The notes: generated by a model not told the origin, from the sequence alone. A stretch of DNA of 64,000 nt from Ustilago trichophora (GCA_900323505.1 OOIN01000010.1:558001-622000), one strand, 5' to 3'; shown: positions 21,714 to 34,207, numbered from the stretch's first letter. Translations and numbers: made by a program.

Positions 21714-24700
21714 TCACTCCTCCGACCTCTCCTTTTGCCCCCTCTGACCCTGCAATCTCTCGAGTGTAATCCTAGCGATTTCCAACGTCTCCTCTGGCAA
21801 ATTTGCCAATCTTGCCACCTGCAATCCATAACTATTCCTATTGACACCTTTTCTCAGCGTATGAGAATACACAATATTCCGCTTTCCCTGTGTCCCATCA
21901 ACCTCGCCATAAACATCTGTCGCATAAAACTCTACTCCATCCAACCCTTGCTCCTGTACCAAATCACATAGCTCATAAAAATGAGTAGCGAACAATGTCC
22001 TACATCCTTTCTTCCACAAACTCTTCAAAGTGGCAAATCCAACAGCTATACCCGTAAGATTGCTCGTTCCACGACCGATTTCATCGGCGATCACCAGAGA
22101 GTGCCGAGTTGCACGATCAAGGATTTCGCCAACTTCCGACATTTCTACCATGAAGGTGGAACGATCTCGAAACAGGTCATCGTTGGCTCCTATTCGAGTG
22201 AATATTCGATCGACTAGTCCAAGACGAGTAAAGGTGGCCGGAACGAATGAGCCTGATTGTGCGAGAATTGTTAGAAGGGCGATAGAGCGAAGAAATGTAG
22301 ATTTACCGCCCATATTGGGTCCTGTAATAATCCTCACCCTACCCCCATGCTTCGCTTTTTCTGCTTCAGTTACCTCCAATGACGACGATGACGATGATGG
22401 TGATGAAGAAGAAGAAAGAACCAAGTCGTTGGGAGTAAATAACCGACCTCTCTCCAACAAGCCCATTTCAACACTCAAATGTCGAACCCCTTTCACATCG
22501 ATATCGTTTGAATCGACCACCATCGGTCTCTTTAATCCATACTCTTCTGCCGCCTGCGCAAACGACAGCAATACATCCAATTGATCCAACAGCTTAGCAT
22601 TCTGTCGTAACGCCGTAGCCCGTATCAACACCTGTTGTCGTAGCGATTCCAATTCGACGCTCTCCAACGAAGAAATGTCCTTGTTCAACTTGTCTATCCG
22701 GCTCCCTAGAGCAGTCCAGATCGGGGAATAGTAGGTATGCGTGCTTCGATTCTTACCAGCTATGTGGACTGTCAAGTCGACACTCTCTTCTGAAGACGAG
22801 AGGTTTGCTGGGGTGAAAGAGGGAAGTGCTTTTCCGCGCGAATGTACGACATAGCCTTGACCCATGACGAAACGTAGGGTGACATAGTCTCCACCGTAAG
22901 CTCGTTGAAAGGCAAGTTCGAGCTTGCGTGCGTTGCGTCGTAAGGATTGGTGAGTGCGGGTTAGACTGGTCAACATTTTGGAAGATGAAGGTCGGATGAG
23001 GTGTTCAAAATCTCCTCCCCATAAACAGCCTTGTTCCTCGTCATTTGCCTCGTCTTTGCTACCTTTCTTCCCACCATTTTTACCAAAAGTGTTGTTGAAA
23101 CTACGCAACTTTGCACGAGAGCTCAGAGACTCGGTAGATGCAATGGCAATATCCTGTACCTCATTCGCCAGCGTTTCCTGTCTCTCCAATCGCAACGCTA
23201 TCACCCTTTCATCAATTGCATCTCCCAACTTTACCGCAAGTTCCGTCAGATCTGTAAACTTGCCAACTAAATTTGCCAGTACCTCCTTCTGCTTTTCCTC
23301 TACGATAAACTCGATTTCAGCAACCATGAAATTTTTCACCCTTTCCATGGCTCCAATGGCATCCCTCACCTCGAGTAAGTCTTGTTCATCGTTTCTCCTC
23401 GTTACAAGCTTTTGCAGCACTCTGGTGACGTCCCCCGCGCCATTCCTCAAAACGCCTCGGAGGTCCTCTCTTAGCTCTTTCCTTTTGAGGAGGAGTTCGA
23501 CCAGGTCGAGACGAGATTCGATGGTGGGGATGGAGGTGGAGGGGTTACAGAGCCATTGTTGGAGTAAACGAGTGCCTCCTTTGGTGACGGTTCGGCGGAG
23601 GACGGAGAAGAGAGAGCCGCGAGAGGATCCTTCGAGTCCAGTGGAACGGATTTCGAGCGCGGAGAGCGTGTGGGAATCGATCTGCATTGTCGAATCTAGA
23701 CGTTGGTGAGCAGGGCGGGCGAGGGTGAGGGAGGCGAGGGAGGTGCTGGTGGTAGGGTCGAGAAGGCGGGTGCGGAGGTAGGAGAGGAGGGTATGAACTG
23801 TGGTTGTCTCGACCGGGTCCAGGGTTGATGCTGGGGGAAGGTCCGATGGGACAACGGTGTCGGAAGGTGGTGTTGGGGTGGGAGGGGGAGGGTCAAAGTG
23901 CGAAATATAAACGCTCGAGTCGGTTACCAGTTCCCTTATGTCCAGCTTGACCCTTCCTTTCTCGTCGCCGCCATCAATAACCGATTCGTCGACAGTACTA
24001 GCCCTGATCGTCCCAGCATCAATCACGACCTCCTTTGGTCCGATCCTCGCGATCTCATCCCTCAACGTTGTAAAATCCTCGCACACTGCCGTATTAAAAT
24101 CCGCCGTACCGACATCCAACCAAGCCAGCCCATACCTCATCCCACCCTCCTCCCCCTTGATCGCACTAACGCCAACAATGAAATTATTGACAAAAGGATC
24201 CAAGAATTTTTCATCGATCAATGTCCCCGGACTAACCACCCTATTGACTCTCCTTATGATTTCTCCGATCCGCTCCTTCTCTCTGAATTCCTCCGAAATG
24301 GCCACCAGTAATCCCTTATCGAGCACCAGCGTCTTTAGATATTTCTCCAATTGGAAAACTGGAAATCCGGCCATGGGGACGTCTTGACCGCCCCATCGGC
24401 GATTGGCAAGTTTGATGCCGAGGATTGAAGCGAGTTGCGGGGCTTGGTTGAAGTAGGATTCGTAAAAACCGCCAACGCGTGTGAGGAGGATGGTGGAGGG
24501 AAATCGAGACATGTCATCCAGGACGGATTGGGCAAGAGGTGGCCATCGAGTTTGTTCTCCTGCTGGTGCTGGGCTTTCCAGCGGTTGTACGGTCGAAGTT
24601 GTAGAAGGGGAAGCAGAGCGCTTGGCGCGAGACTTGCGTGCAACGGGAGGGATTATGGGGGGTAGAGCGGGGAATGGCATTCCATCTTCACCAAGAACGG

Positions 24701-25052
24701 TGGATGGTAGCGAATCGTATGCTACCGATGTTCTTTTGGATGAACGACGCTTGGTAGGCGGAGATATTGCTGCTTTTGTATTGGTAGTTTCTGGTGTTGC
24801 TTTACTGCTTTGGGTTGCTTTGGCGGCGTGAATCACAGGATGAGTAGAGAAAGCTCGTGAGAATCCAGCTGAAAGAATGTGACTAGATTCGCTCTGAAGT
24901 GTCGAGCTCGTGGCATAGTTTGAAAGCGTTCTCTCCGACATGCAAGTCCAAGAGGCATGCTTTGCATGGCTGGTAGACGCTACCGCTCCAAAACCGGCAC
25001 TTGAAAGACCTCCCGGCAAAGTCTTGCCAACACCACCCAAGACCCGCCTCAT
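21714..25052 (-). CDS. MSH1: mitochondrial MutS homologue MSH1
   Basis: A DNA mismatch-recognition ATPase, here probably serving mitochondrial DNA. The product is 1112 residues from the ATG at 25052; the frame further upstream opens only at a non-ATG codon. The N-terminus [20 protein letters not shown] is basic and hydroxylated, without acidic residues, fitting a mitochondrial presequence. MutS domain I begins near residue 155 ([15 protein letters not shown], containing the Phe-Tyr-Glu mismatch-contact motif). The core follows, and the ATPase has Walker [10 protein letters not shown] (about residue 913), Walker [10 protein letters not shown] (about 987) and the ATHFYEL switch. It ends with a helix-turn-helix-like tail ([16 protein letters not shown]). 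The FYE motif in domain I and the presequence favour MSH1 over the nuclear MSH2-MSH6 set. Confidence 0.92.
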   Translation of the reverse strand: MRRVLGGVGKTLPGGLSSAGFGAVASTSHAKHASWTCMSERTLSNYATSSTLQSESSHILSAGFSRAFSTHPVIHAAKATQSSKATPETTNTKAAISPPTKRRSSKRTSVAYDSLPSTVLGEDGMPFPALPPIIPPVARKSRAKRSASPSTTSTVQPLESPAPAGEQTRWPPLAQSVLDDMSRFPSTILLTRVGGFYESYFNQAPQLASILGIKLANRRWGGQDVPMAGFPVFQLEKYLKTLVLDKGLLVAISEEFREKERIGEIIRRVNRVVSPGTLIDEKFLDPFVNNFIVGVSAIKGEEGGMRYGLAWLDVGTADFNTAVCEDFTTLRDEIARIGPKEVVIDAGTIRASTVDESVIDGGDEKGRVKLDIRELVTDSSVYISHFDPPPPTPTPPSDTVVPSDLPPASTLDPVETTTVHTLLSYLRTRLLDPTTSTSLASLTLARPAHQRLDSTMQIDSHTLSALEIRSTGLEGSSRGSLFSVLRRTVTKGGTRLLQQWLCNPSTSIPTIESRLDLVELLLKRKELREDLRGVLRNGAGDVTRVLQKLVTRRNDEQDLLEVRDAIGAMERVKNFMVAEIEFIVEEKQKEVLANLVGKFTDLTELAVKLGDAIDERVIALRLERQETLANEVQDIAIASTESLSSRAKLRSFNNTFGKNGGKKGSKDEANDEEQGCLWGGDFEHLIRPSSSKMLTSLTRTHQSLRRNARKLELAFQRAYGGDYVTLRFVMGQGYVVHSRGKALPSFTPANLSSSEESVDLTVHIAGKNRSTHTYYSPIWTALGSRIDKLNKDISSLESVELESLRQQVLIRATALRQNAKLLDQLDVLLSFAQAAEEYGLKRPMVVDSNDIDVKGVRHLSVEMGLLERGRLFTPNDLVLSSSSSPSSSSSSLEVTEAEKAKHGGRVRIITGPNMGGKSTFLRSIALLTILAQSGSFVPATFTRLGLVDRIFTRIGANDDLFRDRSTFMVEMSEVGEILDRATRHSLVIADEIGRGTSNLTGIAVGFATLKSLWKKGCRTLFATHFYELCDLVQEQGLDGVEFYATDVYGEVDGTQGKRNIVYSHTLRKGVNRNSYGLQVARLANLPEETLEIARITLERLQGQRGQKERSEE

Positions 25053-25440
25053 CTTGACCAAAACCAATCCGAAGCACCCAATTCGATCATTCGAGTGATG
25101 AAGAGATAACGTGAATAGGTCGTCGTTCCAAAGAATAACGGCTGACCCTTGTGTGCGTTGTGGACATATTGGAAGAAAGTAAGAAAAGAAGGGTTCTTCC
25201 AAAATTCACGCACAGACAAGTTCAAGCGTTGGACCCTGAACGCGAATTCATTTCGAACCCCACGCTGATCTCCCCCTCATCGGGACTCTAACACGAGTCC
25301 TGCGGCAACCTACTGTACTGTACAGTACATCACTCAAACCTCGGACAAAAACGCACAAGAGAACAATTCATTTACACGCATCAAGTTGATCAAACGATTT
25401 GCTATGTGCAGCATTCGATTTCCAAAGCTGGTGAATGGAC
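25053..25440. promoter_or_regulatory. MSH1 upstream region with GTACTGTACAGTAC palindrome
   Basis: A 388-nt spacer between the WDR48-like stop and the MSH1 ATG. A perfect 14-nt palindrome at 25315-25328 lies inside a longer TACTGTAC array (25311-25330), about 260 nt upstream of MSH1 and about 110 nt beyond the WDR48-like stop. Confidence 0.5.
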
Positions 25441-28400
25441 TCAATCGAGCTTCTTCATCCGATACTCTAGTCTAATATCCCCGCCCGATCTCCAGAAGAA
25501 TCTCTGGCACTGGGCCAAAGTCACGTCGACAGGTAGGACGACATCGTTGCACAGAATCTCGATCATTTCGTGGGGAGCCATCTGCTGCTGGTACGCTTCC
25601 TCTCCTTTTCCATCTGCCGCCCTTTGCTCAGCCAGTTGCTGATGGACACCGTTCGAATCTGTCCTAGTCATACTCAAGCCAGCAGCAACACTGGGTGCCT
25701 GTGCCACCTGAGTAGGCGTCCGCTTAGCTGCGTTGGTGGCTGCATCGACCGAGCTCCTCCTACTGGCATTTATGCTGGCGGTTCTAGAACGCGGGCTGGA
25801 GAGTTCGAGTTTTTCGGCGACGTAAAAGCATGCCTTTTTGACGCGGAGACATCGAGTTGCCGTAAGTCGGGCGTTGCCGGTTGGCATCTCGGGCATGGGC
25901 TGGACCGTGTTGAGATCGTATCCTCCAAACCCATCGGAGCGCGCATCCGAGGGTTTCCAGGGTGTCAAGGTGAAGCTGAGCTTAACGGGTTCGCGAGCGT
26001 TGACGTGGTTGTTGAGGAGACAGTCGAGAAGCCACATTGGAGCGGTTTGTTCGAGAATCTCGGTGTCGTCGCCGGTGCAGCTGACGAGGCCGCGATAGAC
26101 GGCTTCCCAAGAACCGGCGTCTGCGGAGGATTGGGAGATGATCACGGCTGTATCCGCGGGAAGGGGCAGTCTAGGCATTTCGTGAAGAGATGCAGGCGTC
26201 AGAGTTTTGCTAAAGAGCTCTTCTAGCATTTGGGAGTGAGTCAAGATCTTGCGCGAATCTTCGTTGTCGTCAGTAGATGTAGTTGCGGTAGATGCGTCGC
26301 GGGCCTTCTTGGCGGCATCGTCTAGCGAATCGGCCTGTGCATCCGATTTGTCCGTCTTGTTCTTGCCAAAGCGAAACTTGTTCATGAAGCCGCTTCCACC
26401 TCCAGTACCGTTGCCTGTACCCACACCGGGTGTCACGACGTTGCCGTTGATTTCGTCTCCCACAGTGGAAGAGCCCTCTCTTGCCTTGGCACCTGGCGTC
26501 TGTGGCATCTTTCCTGCACCTGCCGCCGGTGTCGAGCCTTTGGCTGAGAAGTAGTCTCCAGGAATCTGCCCCGATCCACCCATCAGCGTAGACGACGTCG
26601 GCAAAGCGGTACGATCGCCACTCTCTCCATTCGTACTCTTCGGCGCCAGTCCCAAATAAAGCGGATTCGAAGGATGCGAGGGCAGCGCGGGCGTCTTGGC
26701 CGGAGTGGCAAGCCCCATGGTCATTCCAGGTGTGAAGGGCCCAGTTCTTGCTGCGCGCACGATCCTGTCCCACGCCGGTGTTTCGGGAGGCAGGAGAGAT
26801 TCAGCCTCATCGGCAGAGTTTCGCATCTTGCTCTCTGCCTGGACAAAACCAGCAAATAGATTGCGAAGCAGCCAGCGGGCGACCTGGCCACGTTGGTCGT
26901 CCTTGAAGTTGGACAAGTCAACGCAATCAGCAAATTCGTCAATGTAGAACTCTGCTTCGAAGCAGCGAGGTTCTTCGATGTGAATCGTCAGTGCCCCGCC
27001 TCTTGTCTCCGCAGAGCACCAGAGCGGAGTGACGCCCTGTCCTTCGATGCGTTCCTTGACCACCTCGAGCGTATCTCCCGGCGTCTGTTCGGGTCGCCAC
27101 TTGCGCATGTACGTATACGGAATGAGGTCAGACTCGAGCGCAGCTTTTTCCACTTCGTCGCGAGCAAAGTCGCCGATGCAAACACCCTTGACAATATCCC
27201 ACAGCATAACTGCACCGGTGCTGTCGATGGTAATCACATGTCGACGGTCGTTGAGCATCGACGAGCGGATAAGACCGTGCGAGCCCCGGATGATTGCATC
27301 GGGCTTCTGTCGTAACGGCGTTGCCTCCTGTGCCAGCTCTCGATCTTCGAAAGCGAGTCGAGCTTGATATGCGAGGTCGTCTTCGTCATCAGCGTCCTCG
27401 TCAATGGCTTCATCTGCGACGCCTTCGCCTTTTCCGTTCAAGCGCATCTTGGCCATCTGCTTGGCCGGTGTCGAGGCATCGGTGTCGGATCCGCTCTCCC
27501 ACGACTTGCCGAGACCCTCAGGCTCATATGTCTGGTCGGTGGGGGCAAAGCGGAGACTGGCTGATCGGGTGCTGGCGGGGCGGTGGGGCATGTCCATTGC
27601 TGCAACTTGAGCAAGCTGAGGATTGACTGGCGAGACGACCGGAGAGCGCGTGGCTGTTGAGGGCATCATGATGCTCGACTGATCCATCGACAATCTGCTA
27701 GCAATGGAACGGAGCGGAGCTGTACTGAACAGAGATTCGTCGGCATGACCACGTGGATCGCGCATGCTAATGCTGCCGAGACCAATCTTGTCACCATAGG
27801 GATCGCTAATGGGGGCGAGGCTGACGAGGCTATCGAATGGAATGCCGTGGATGGTAGCAGCCAGCGATACGCCTGCTGGTGGCAGGCCCATGCCAGTCTG
27901 GAGTGCTGAGAGTGTCGAGGCGACAGCAGTACTGCTGGTGGCATGTGCAGACGAGCCTCGATGAAGAGAAGCAGCCGCAGGCTCGGCAAAGGTAACGGAC
28001 GGCTGATGAGAAAGGTGAGCCGAGTCGGGCGAACGACTGGTCTCCATGCTCTGTCGATGCGAACTGGGGCTTCCGAAAGAGGTGCGGTGGAGAAGCTCTC
28101 GCGAACGAGAATGAACCCCTCCAATCGGGTAGATGGCTTCCCTCTCTGAGCGACGGGGAACATCTCTCCATCGGTTGACACTGGTCTGACCCGTGGCTGT
28201 CCAGAAGTAAGTGTCGTCGAGTGCGACGATCTTCTGAATGCCCGACTTGGCATCACGTCTGTGCAGGTCAGGATGGTGATACGGCACTGCGTCGTCGTCA
28301 TCATCAGCGTTGTTGCCCTCCTCGGTTGCTGGATCGCGTTCCTGGCAGAGGACTACACACTCGCCCTCAGAGACTTCAGCACAACGTTCCCAGTCGACCT

Positions 28401-29712
28401 TGCAGACATAGCCTTGGCGATCGCCCGAATAGAAAACGTCGAGAGTGGGATGATCGGAAAACAGCGACCAGACCGAATCAGCGTGATGCGTAAAAGTGTG
28501 GAGACACCTTTGCTCAGCCAACGACCAGAGACGCACCGTCGAGTCGGCCGATCCTGAAAGCAGGAAGCGACCGTCCTCACTGACGAGCACAGCCCTGACA
28601 TTATCGGTGTGACCGACAAGTTCTGCGAATTTCTTGCCACTGCGAGGATCCCAGACCTTGACATGGTGCTCGGGCGAGCCAGCAGCGATGACGGCGCCGC
28701 TGGGATTGACGCTGAGCGCATAGACGGAGGTCTTGACGGCCTTGTCGTCGAGTTCAAGCATGGGTGCGCTTCGTGCTTCGCGAATGTCCCAGAGCTTGAT
28801 GCACTTGTCAAAGCCACCACTGGCAACGTAGCCGGATTCCGAGGCGTGTGCGAGCGCCTTGACGTAGTCTTTGTGGGTTCCGAGGACGTGCGGACTGAGA
28901 CTGTGGTGGGGATCGTGCGGGTTCCATACTTTGACAGTGCGATCGGAGGAAGCGGAGATGAGAGTCTGGTTTTGGTTACAGAGGATGATGTCGTTGATCC
29001 AGTCGGTATGCGACTGTACGCACTGGCGGAAGCGTGTTCGCTTTGTCCGATGGGCGCGTAGTGGGTCAGCTTGCCAGTATGTGAGTGCATCAATTTCAGC
29101 ACGTTCAGGCAAGACTGATGTGTCGGCAAGCAAGCCGATAGACTCTTCGTGATGCAGATCGGACATGGAGCTGGTGCCATCAGGACCATAGATGCGCTGC
29201 GCGCTCCTCTTGCGCATGGGTAGACCTAGCTCCCAAGCACCGACGAGACCGTCCCGACCACCGGTGTAGAGGATACCTGGAGGGATCGACTCGCGGTCAT
29301 GAGCTGTGTGACTGCTTTCACCATCGTGGTTTGCGTCAAAGTCGTCCTCGTCATCCGAGTCCGAGCTGGCGATGCAGGTGGTAGTGTCTATTGCGAGCGA
29401 AGAAACCGCCAGTGAATGCTGAGGATGCGTGGAAAGTGGAGCGTTCGACCGTGTAGACCGACTTGACGATGAGGCGGCCGAAGAAGAAGGCAGAGAGGAA
29501 GACGAAGAAGCGGCATTGCTGTGGGTTCGGCTGGCAGAGGGTTGAGAGCACGAGGGAGGGATGAGAAGAGGGCCAGTGTTGTAGCAACGGTCGGCTCCGA
29601 GTGGTGGAAGACCAAAGGTGGTTGGTGGACTACGACAGGGCGGAAGGACGTAGGAGACTCTCTTTGTGGTTGGCTTTGTTTCGGTGTCCATGATTGCGAA
29701 ATCCATCGCCAT
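25441..29712 (-). CDS. WDR48/UAF1-type WD40 protein with C-terminal ubiquitin-like region (Duf1/Bun107 family)
   Basis: The likely activating subunit of a deubiquitinase of the USP1/USP12/Ubp9 type. The product is 1423 residues from the ATG at 29712 ([13 protein letters not shown]; Met at residue 8 is an alternative). A beta-propeller spans about residues 105-510 with clear WD40 blades: GHTDWIND-like [56 protein letters not shown] and [13 protein letters not shown]. The blade spacing and the [15 protein letters not shown] segment are typical of WDR48. Two disordered insertions follow. The C-terminal region (about 1240-1423, [10 protein letters not shown] through [19 protein letters not shown]) matches the DUF3337 SUMO/ubiquitin-like domains of this family. 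The fungal protein is about twice the length of human WDR48 (677 residues), mainly from low-complexity inserts. Confidence 0.88.
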   Translation of the reverse strand: MAMDFAIMDTETKPTTKRVSYVLPPCRSPPTTFGLPPLGADRCYNTGPLLIPPSCSQPSASRTHSNAASSSSSLPSSSAASSSSRSTRSNAPLSTHPQHSLAVSSLAIDTTTCIASSDSDDEDDFDANHDGESSHTAHDRESIPPGILYTGGRDGLVGAWELGLPMRKRSAQRIYGPDGTSSMSDLHHEESIGLLADTSVLPERAEIDALTYWQADPLRAHRTKRTRFRQCVQSHTDWINDIILCNQNQTLISASSDRTVKVWNPHDPHHSLSPHVLGTHKDYVKALAHASESGYVASGGFDKCIKLWDIREARSAPMLELDDKAVKTSVYALSVNPSGAVIAAGSPEHHVKVWDPRSGKKFAELVGHTDNVRAVLVSEDGRFLLSGSADSTVRLWSLAEQRCLHTFTHHADSVWSLFSDHPTLDVFYSGDRQGYVCKVDWERCAEVSEGECVVLCQERDPATEEGNNADDDDDAVPYHHPDLHRRDAKSGIQKIVALDDTYFWTATGQTSVNRWRDVPRRSEREAIYPIGGVHSRSRELLHRTSFGSPSSHRQSMETSRSPDSAHLSHQPSVTFAEPAAASLHRGSSAHATSSTAVASTLSALQTGMGLPPAGVSLAATIHGIPFDSLVSLAPISDPYGDKIGLGSISMRDPRGHADESLFSTAPLRSIASRLSMDQSSIMMPSTATRSPVVSPVNPQLAQVAAMDMPHRPASTRSASLRFAPTDQTYEPEGLGKSWESGSDTDASTPAKQMAKMRLNGKGEGVADEAIDEDADDEDDLAYQARLAFEDRELAQEATPLRQKPDAIIRGSHGLIRSSMLNDRRHVITIDSTGAVMLWDIVKGVCIGDFARDEVEKAALESDLIPYTYMRKWRPEQTPGDTLEVVKERIEGQGVTPLWCSAETRGGALTIHIEEPRCFEAEFYIDEFADCVDLSNFKDDQRGQVARWLLRNLFAGFVQAESKMRNSADEAESLLPPETPAWDRIVRAARTGPFTPGMTMGLATPAKTPALPSHPSNPLYLGLAPKSTNGESGDRTALPTSSTLMGGSGQIPGDYFSAKGSTPAAGAGKMPQTPGAKAREGSSTVGDEINGNVVTPGVGTGNGTGGGSGFMNKFRFGKNKTDKSDAQADSLDDAAKKARDASTATTSTDDNEDSRKILTHSQMLEELFSKTLTPASLHEMPRLPLPADTAVIISQSSADAGSWEAVYRGLVSCTGDDTEILEQTAPMWLLDCLLNNHVNAREPVKLSFTLTPWKPSDARSDGFGGYDLNTVQPMPEMPTGNARLTATRCLRVKKACFYVAEKLELSSPRSRTASINASRRSSVDAATNAAKRTPTQVAQAPSVAAGLSMTRTDSNGVHQQLAEQRAADGKGEEAYQQQMAPHEMIEILCNDVVLPVDVTLAQCQRFFWRSGGDIRLEYRMKKLD

Positions 29713-30943
29713 GACTGCTCGTTGCAGTCCCAATCACTATCTTGAAAGCAAGAGCAAAAGATGCACTGCGAGCTGAAATGGAAGCAGTCGGAATGGTAGC
29801 GATGCTTGTTATGTCTTTCTATCAGAGTAGCATGTCGGTCAGTGTGTGATGAGACTAGTCTTGTGCTCCGTCGTTGGGTTGCGTAGTGAAACGGCTGGTC
29901 CGAGCACCAGATCAAGCGTGGGACTTTGTATCGGATGCTGAGCCGATTGCGATCGATCAAGGGCCGTACCAGTGTCTCGAGCTGTCTCTAGGTCGGGGTG
30001 AAGTATGAAAAAGAGTGGATGGGGATAGGAGGTGATTAGAGAGGATAAGAGAGAGGATAAGAGAGAGGCAGAGTGTGAGAGTGTGATCTGTGTGGAGAAA
30101 GCAGGTGACGAACAGGGCAGGTGCATGACATTCGGCGACGGTTGATCCGAGAAGCAGCAGCTCACGAGCAGGCAGTAGTCTGACGCAACACACCGAAAAG
30201 TGGAAGAAGCGGCAGATACCGACCAAAAGAGAAAAGGGTGCAATTTCCACACACGAAATCCAAAAAAGGCGGGGTTGCAGAGTGCTGAATCGGGCCGCGC
30301 TGACCTCAACCCGTCGCCGCAAAATAAGCGTTACAGTTCGGCAGTGGGATCTGCGCACTGTCCTATCTCCTCAAAACACGATTCGGAGCTCTTTCCAATC
30401 GGTGATGTGATGTTTTTTTCAAAAAGGATCGGGAGAATCGGCTTCGGCTTCTGCATAATTTCAGGCTGATCCTCCTTTTCAGGCACGGAGATTCTCTTTG
30501 CAGTCTCACATTATAGTCGCTGCCATTTGGTTTTACTGGTTCGGAATATGCCCTGTTCTAGAACTTGTTCGATCGGTTCGTATCTTCTTCCGCTGCCTCT
30601 GCCCTCGTCACGTCTTTATTCCTTTTCCACAAGAGAGCGAGAAAAGAGAGAGAGAGAGAGTTTGAGTTTCCGCTGTGCTTCTATGCGCAACCAACAAAGC
30701 ACTATATGCAGATGCTGTGTGGATGGTACATTACACATACCGAGATCAAAGAAGGCTAGTTTTGGGCAATGGCCGGCCGCTCTTCTACCAGAGGTGATGA
30801 CAGGACAATCAAACGGAAGCAAAGGCTCCGAGTGACAGATCGCTCTCCAATCCCAACCCAAATGACCAGAGACTCTTTTATTTTCCATTTCCCGTACCGT
30901 ACTCGTCTTTTCTCCTCCCTCTCTTTCTCGACATTTTCGTCTG

Positions 30944-30944
30944 G

Positions 30945-30983
<39 letters not shown>
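30944..30983. repeat. compound (GT)n-(GA)n microsatellite
   Basis: About eight GT units pass directly into about twelve GA units. It lies in the gene-poor region upstream of the WDR48-like gene. Confidence 0.9.
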
Positions 30984-31410
30984 GCAAAGGCATGAATGTT
31001 TTTGCAAATCTATCGGCATGGTCTTTTGAATAGAAAAGAGTTGATGTTTGTTCGGTTCTGCGGGCGAGCTAGCAGACTCTCAGGCACTGATAATCGAAAA
31101 AAGTGTCATATCTGAGACATACAAGGAAAAAGAAAAAACTCCTACGATTTCGCTCGATGGAACAACCACCTGTCCAACAACTCCGACCGCATCCATTCTA
31201 CTCTACCGTCCAGTAAAATGCACCCGACACATGAGGTCTCCCTTTTTTTTCCACCCCTTTGCTTGCTGCAAACACCGCCAACTTGCCCTGTTCCCTCATT
31301 TGCAGCACATTTGGAACAAGCTCGATGGTTGGTCTGTATGCATGGATCGATCGGGTCGGATGTGCGATTCAAACAGGGCGCTTGTTGGGAGGTACAGTGG
31401 ACAGAGATTG

Positions 31411-31424
31411 GTACTGTACTGTAC
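31411..31424. promoter_or_regulatory. GTACTGTACTGTAC repeat
   Basis: The exact reverse complement of the 14-mer at 18623-18636 and 31904-31917, here in the 2.6-kb gap between the WDR48-like gene and the small ORF. Confidence 0.5.
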
Positions 31425-31490
31425 GAATGCTGGGCGACAAAGTGATGCAGACCTTTGCGAGCACACTTAGACGTGAGACCGCATTGCAGC

Positions 31491-31504
31491 TTTTTTTTTC
31501 TTTC

Positions 31505-31532
<28 letters not shown>
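31491..31532. repeat. T-run of about 42 nt with two C interruptions
   Basis: A long, nearly pure T tract, followed about 170 nt later by an A-run of 20 nt (31701-31720). The two are complementary and could pair in a transcript. Confidence 0.9.
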
Positions 31533-31535
<3 letters not shown>

Positions 31536-31903
31536 TTCGCCTCATCTTCCTCTCCGCCTCGCTCATCTCCTGGTTGGGTTATCAGCGATTCTATGTAGTA
31601 GCTGGCTTCGTAAGATGGATCCAAAGTAGCTAAGAGGCAGATTTTCGATGTGCAACCCAAAATGCTGTTGCTGCTGCTATGCAACCTTTTGAGGACAGTC
31701 AAAAAAAAAAAAAAAAAAAATCCATCCCCTAGCCTCGAACCAAAAAGAGTCTCGAGTGTACTAATATATGCTAGATCGTCTGCAACAGCAACGTGCTCTA
31801 GCTTCAAAAGTTTGAGATGGCATTCACTCGGTGTGCTCAAATCTCATCGCTGTATGCCATGCTGAGCTATCTTTTGATCGACTTTGCTGTGGTGTTTATG
31901 TGC

Positions 31904-31917
31904 GTACAGTACAGTAC
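31904..31917. promoter_or_regulatory. GTACAGTACAGTAC repeat
   Basis: An identical copy of the 14-mer at 18623-18636, about 400 nt upstream of the small + strand ORF. Confidence 0.5.
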
Positions 31918-32313
31918 AACGTGATCAAATCTTTGATGTCATCTATCGATGTCCTTTGGGGTTGTCGTGCTGTGAGATTGCTCTGCTCTTGGCTCTGTCC
32001 AGATCATGGTGTGTCTGGCTTCGCCATGATTTGCTGAGCCCCACTCTTCGTTAAGATTTGTTGAGCCCTGGTCGTCTCTCTGGATGACCTTGCTTCGCTG
32101 TGATGCACACTGTGCTCTGCCAGAGCCAAAACAAAAGCTTTCTCTTCTTCTTCTTCGAGCATCAGCATCAATCTTGTCGTCTTTCATTCCATATCAAACT
32201 ACTCTTCTCCTCATCATCTAATCACCACCTTGATATCATCATCACCTCGTCCATTTAGCCAACAAACATCACTTCTAACTCTTTCCACTCTGGAATCCAA
32301 CTGACAAGCAACC

Positions 32314-32661
32314 ATGGTTCCCGCCCCCCTAACAACAGGATGTACCATAAATGGAACTGATACAGGAAACTGTTGCAATCTAGCAACCATTTCTACATTT
32401 AACAACATGACTACTTGTCAAACCTCCCAACGTAGCGTTGATCAATTACGATCATGTCTCTTCAAAATCGTTGCTCCCTTTGGACGCGATTATCTCGCCT
32501 GCAACTTTGATCATAATAATGGCGATAATGGTTCAAGTACCAACTCGAATAGTGTCCCTCTCACAGCAAAGATGTCGACAAATTCAGCGATGCGGGCAAA
32601 GATGGGCATTTTGGGTTCGATCTTGGTGTTGGCGCTTACCGTGATTGCGCAGAGTACATAG
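32314..32661 (+). CDS. hypothetical small Cys-rich protein with hydrophobic C-terminal tail
   Basis: A 115-residue ORF that I do not recognise. The ATG sits in an ideal context (ACCATGG) after a 150-nt CT-rich, ATG-free leader, and an in-frame TGA lies 9 nt upstream, which supports this start. The N-terminal half has six Cys (including CC) and N-x-S/T sites. The C-terminus is a short hydrophobic helix (MGILGSILVLALTVIA) preceded by small polar residues, like a GPI-attachment signal or tail anchor. No N-terminal signal peptide is visible, which is at odds with the GPI reading unless a 5' exon ends in an acceptor between the TGA and the ATG (ACAAG). It could be a cell-surface protein, a tail-anchored protein or a chance ORF. 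Confidence 0.45.
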   Translation: MVPAPLTTGCTINGTDTGNCCNLATISTFNNMTTCQTSQRSVDQLRSCLFKIVAPFGRDYLACNFDHNNGDNGSSTNSNSVPLTAKMSTNSAMRAKMGILGSILVLALTVIAQST

Positions 32662-32987
32662 AGGTGGCGATGAGATCATAAAGGTCAGACTTTAGATCAT
32701 GTCCTTTCATCGCGATAACGAATTGTAAAAGTATATACTGTATGTACTGTAGATGGATGCTGTTTCTTTTTTCTTGTTCGTTTACCACCTGTTCCTGTCA
32801 CTGTTTCATACCTTATAGCATGATTTAGCAGTGTCTCTTTCCAGCCTGATCCTAATCCTGTTCTCAACCGCACTGCAGCACGCACTTCCCATTAAAGGCA
32901 GCCCTACATGCAAATCAACCTTTCAGCACAGCAACAAGACATAATTATTTTTCTCCCACTTGCCTAATCTACTATACATAGTTGCTC
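32662..32987. other. intergenic region between convergent ORFs
   Basis: A 326-nt spacer between the small + strand ORF and the stop of NAD(P)H-hydrate dehydratase. It contains two TACTGTA-type heptamers (about 32735-32752). Nothing else was recognised. Confidence 0.4.
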
Positions 32988-34207
32988 CTAAACATCGCCC
33001 CACAGCTCCTCATAAGCAACTCCAACCTCGGGTAACAGGTCATCGGCCAACATTGCCCTTTTCTTCTTTGCAAATGCCAGCCTGCTACAGCTGCGAGCGG
33101 TTAACGCTGCACCGTACCCTGCCAGAAGAAGGAGTCTATCTTGCGGGATAAGAACTTCCTCCCCTACTTCTTGTTGTTGTTGTTGTTGATGATGTTGTTG
33201 TTCTTTTGTTTCGGTGTTGGTTGAAGTGGAAGAGGGAAGGTCGGGATGTTCTAGCTCGTAAATTTTAGCCCAACCGGCAAAGGTTCCTAAGCAGCCGGCT
33301 AGGATATCTCCTTGACCACCGCTTCGTTTGAGTCCGCCTTCTGCTGTTACGTATAGCACCTCCCTATTATTGTCCCGCATTAAGGAAAAGCAAAATGTAT
33401 CAGACAGCCATTCCCGTTCAACAAGATTGGGTTTTCTAGCGGGAACGATACTTACTTGCCATTGGTGATTCGGTCAACTTTTCCTTTCTCGACAATCGTC
33501 GGACCGTCCAGTGCCAAAGCCAACTTTTTCGCCAACAAATCTGCATCCCCCTTCTCCTCGCCTTCACCATCCATACCCACCCCCATCGCCTTACACAATC
33601 TCCCGAACTCTGCCACATTCGGAGTCAAAACCGCCCTGCTATATCCTTTGATAATCTCTGGTTCATTCTGCAACAACCATAGACCATCTGCATCTATGAC
33701 GACGTACATTTGTCTTTGTTTTGCTGCTTGGATGCAAAGTTTGGCGCACTTTTGCATAAAATCATCCCTCCCCAATCCAGGTCCCACCACGACTGCGTGA
33801 AAGCGGTCGAATAACTCGCCTACGTTCTTTTCTACCGTTTCCCAGGGTGCATCAGGATCGAGTAAGCGATTGACGATAAGATCGGGAGAATAGGTCTTGA
33901 TGACGCATCCGGCTTCAGGAGTACAGATGGTGTAAGACATGTCACAGCCAAATCGCATCGATGACATGGAGGCGAAAAAGGGAGCTCCGGTATAGTCGCG
34001 ACTGCCGCCAACGATTCCAATCCGTCCTGCTTGACCTTTATGCTTGGAGGCGGAGAGAGCGGGGATGATGCGCTTGACAGAGGCCATTAAAGAGGCTTGG
34101 GTATAAGAGGAAGAAGCGGTAGAGGAGACGGCTTTGGAGGCAAGGGAGCTGAGATTGTTGCCAAGTGTGCTGGCCAGTTTGGCTGGTGTAGAAGCTGCGG
34201 ATGACAT
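32988..34207 (-). CDS. ATP-dependent (S)-NAD(P)H-hydrate dehydratase, two exons
   Basis: Repairs hydrated NADH/NADPH (NADHX, NADPHX) by ATP-dependent dehydration. Exon 1 is 34207-33456, the intron 33455-33364 (92 nt, GTAAGT...AATAG), exon 2 33363-32988, for 375 residues. The join gives ITNGKEVLYVTAEGGLKRSG in frame. Family marks are HKGQAGRIGIVGGSRDYTGAPFFA, the VVVGPGLGRD loop, VIDADGLWLL, VLTPNVAEFGRL and the catalytic GGQGD motif (Asp about residue 270). A His/Gln-rich insert ([12 protein letters not shown]) lies between that motif and the final helices. Residues 1-45 are Ser/Ala/Lys-rich without acids, a possible mitochondrial presequence; Met41 could start a cytosolic form. A (GT)n run lies about 40-70 nt upstream of the ATG. 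Confidence 0.93.

Larger units (their letters stand above)
29713..32313. other. gene-poor region upstream of the WDR48-like gene
   Basis: About 2.6 kb without a credible CDS. The first 1.3 kb is purine-rich on the + strand, consistent with promoter and leader of the minus-strand WDR48-like gene. It carries a GT/GA microsatellite (about 30944-30983), a T-run (31491-31532), an A-run (31701-31720), and GTACTGTACTGTAC (31411) and GTACAGTACAGTAC (31904). The last 150 nt, CT-rich on the + strand, look like the leader of the small + strand ORF. A 232-residue minus frame here (31142-31840) is an artefact of the T-run. Confidence 0.4.

Noticed and set aside
25570..26226. 218-residue + strand ORF antisense to the WDR48-like gene
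   Set aside because: Lies wholly opposite the conserved C-terminal domain; composition follows the complementary codons.
31142..31840. 232-residue minus-strand ORF
   Set aside because: Its centre is a Lys run translated from the T-run at 31491-31532, and the flanks show no resemblance to any family.
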